Source: Mansonella perstans
Taxonomy: Eukaryota; Nematoda; Chromadorea; Rhabditida; Onchocercidae
DNA: 45,299 nucleotides
NCBI GenBank assembly: GCA_037074765.1
Contig: JBAMDO010000313.1
Coordinates: 1 to 45,299, forward strand
Direction: 5' to 3'
Shown: one piece after another, positions 45,033 through 45,299 of the stretch
How the letters are laid out: each line of letters opens with the position of its first letter
Numbering within the stretch: position 1 is the stretch's first letter
The notes under the pieces: generated by a model
Seen by the model: only the letters and a program-made list of their open reading frames with translations
The model's database searches: none
Told to the model about the DNA's origin: nothing
Program-made: the position numbers and the translations under genes

Positions 45033-45299
45033 GAACATATGATAATTAGTGGTTTTTGAAGAAATTTTATTACAAATGATAATTTAAATATATTTGATTA
45101 TTTTCCTTTAATAGCAATGAGCAGTGCAAATTTTTCACTTTTGCTTATCATTTGAATTCATATCATTCATATCAATTTAACATCTTTTTGTCACATACTT
45201 ATTTCCATTATTAATAATTAGTTCTTACAGTAAAACTATTACTCATCATTTACCTATCATTTTCATATCGAATTGATTTGAGGCGAAATTCCGCGTTAA
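45033..45299. other. Right-edge sequence
   Basis: AT-rich. Either the 3' flank of bestrophin or a further intron; no exon is recognised. Confidence 0.3.

Overview
The window reads as nuclear DNA of a parasitic nematode, most likely a filarial worm (Onchocercidae). The support is: very AT-rich DNA; compact genes with many small introns in all three phases; a cuticle collagen with the nematode N-terminal layout; a secreted serpin and a secreted-looking C2H2 protein of parasite type; a MUT-7/EXD3-like exonuclease; and several splice acceptors placed just upstream of start codons with no upstream exon, as expected for spliced-leader trans-splicing. The species is not determined.

Layout, left to right. 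(1) 330-1300 (+): a two-exon C2H2 zinc-finger gene whose first exon looks like a secretory signal and whose finger array is broken by one missing base. (2) 2.1-7.8 kb (-): a serpin neighbourhood, with a decayed serpin C-terminal end at 2.1 kb, two orphan exon-like segments, a seven-exon secreted serpin (3988-6786) with a three-copy 39-residue tail, and a duplicated TATA/outron region upstream. (3) 7.8-11.5 kb: mostly non-coding, with one small membrane-protein ORF, a perfect hairpin and a MITE-like element. (4) 11557-13821 (+): six-exon cuticle collagen. (5) 15812-21494 (-): fourteen-exon 3'-5' exonuclease of the MUT-7/EXD3 type. (6) 22581-24808 (+): deoxyhypusine hydroxylase, preceded by a 9 x 26-bp tandem array. 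(7) 25272-28493 (+): mitochondrial ribosomal protein S29/DAP3. (8) 28654-29911 (-): mitochondrial ribosomal protein L10, tail to tail with DAP3. (9) 30654-36938 (-): fifteen-exon multi-Tudor protein. (10) 37595-37666 (-): tRNA-Glu(UUC). (11) 38-39.6 kb: an inverted repeat, a minisatellite and a segmental duplication carrying a dead copy of bestrophin exon 3. (12) 40449 to about 45032 (+): bestrophin-type chloride channel, with an unrelated coding-like relic in its intron 7.

Exon models were built by hand from splice sites, reading phase and family alignment. For every multi-exon gene except the right end of bestrophin, the summed exon lengths are an exact multiple of three, which is internal support. 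The genes share no single pathway. There are two mitoribosome genes side by side, two genes whose families act in germline small-RNA biology (exonuclease, Tudor), and surface or secreted products (serpin, collagen, zinc-finger protein, channel) typical of parasite accessory evolution. The main unusual signals are the serpin repeat tail and non-canonical hinge, the signal-bearing zinc-finger gene with a frameshift, and the gene fragments around and inside bestrophin.
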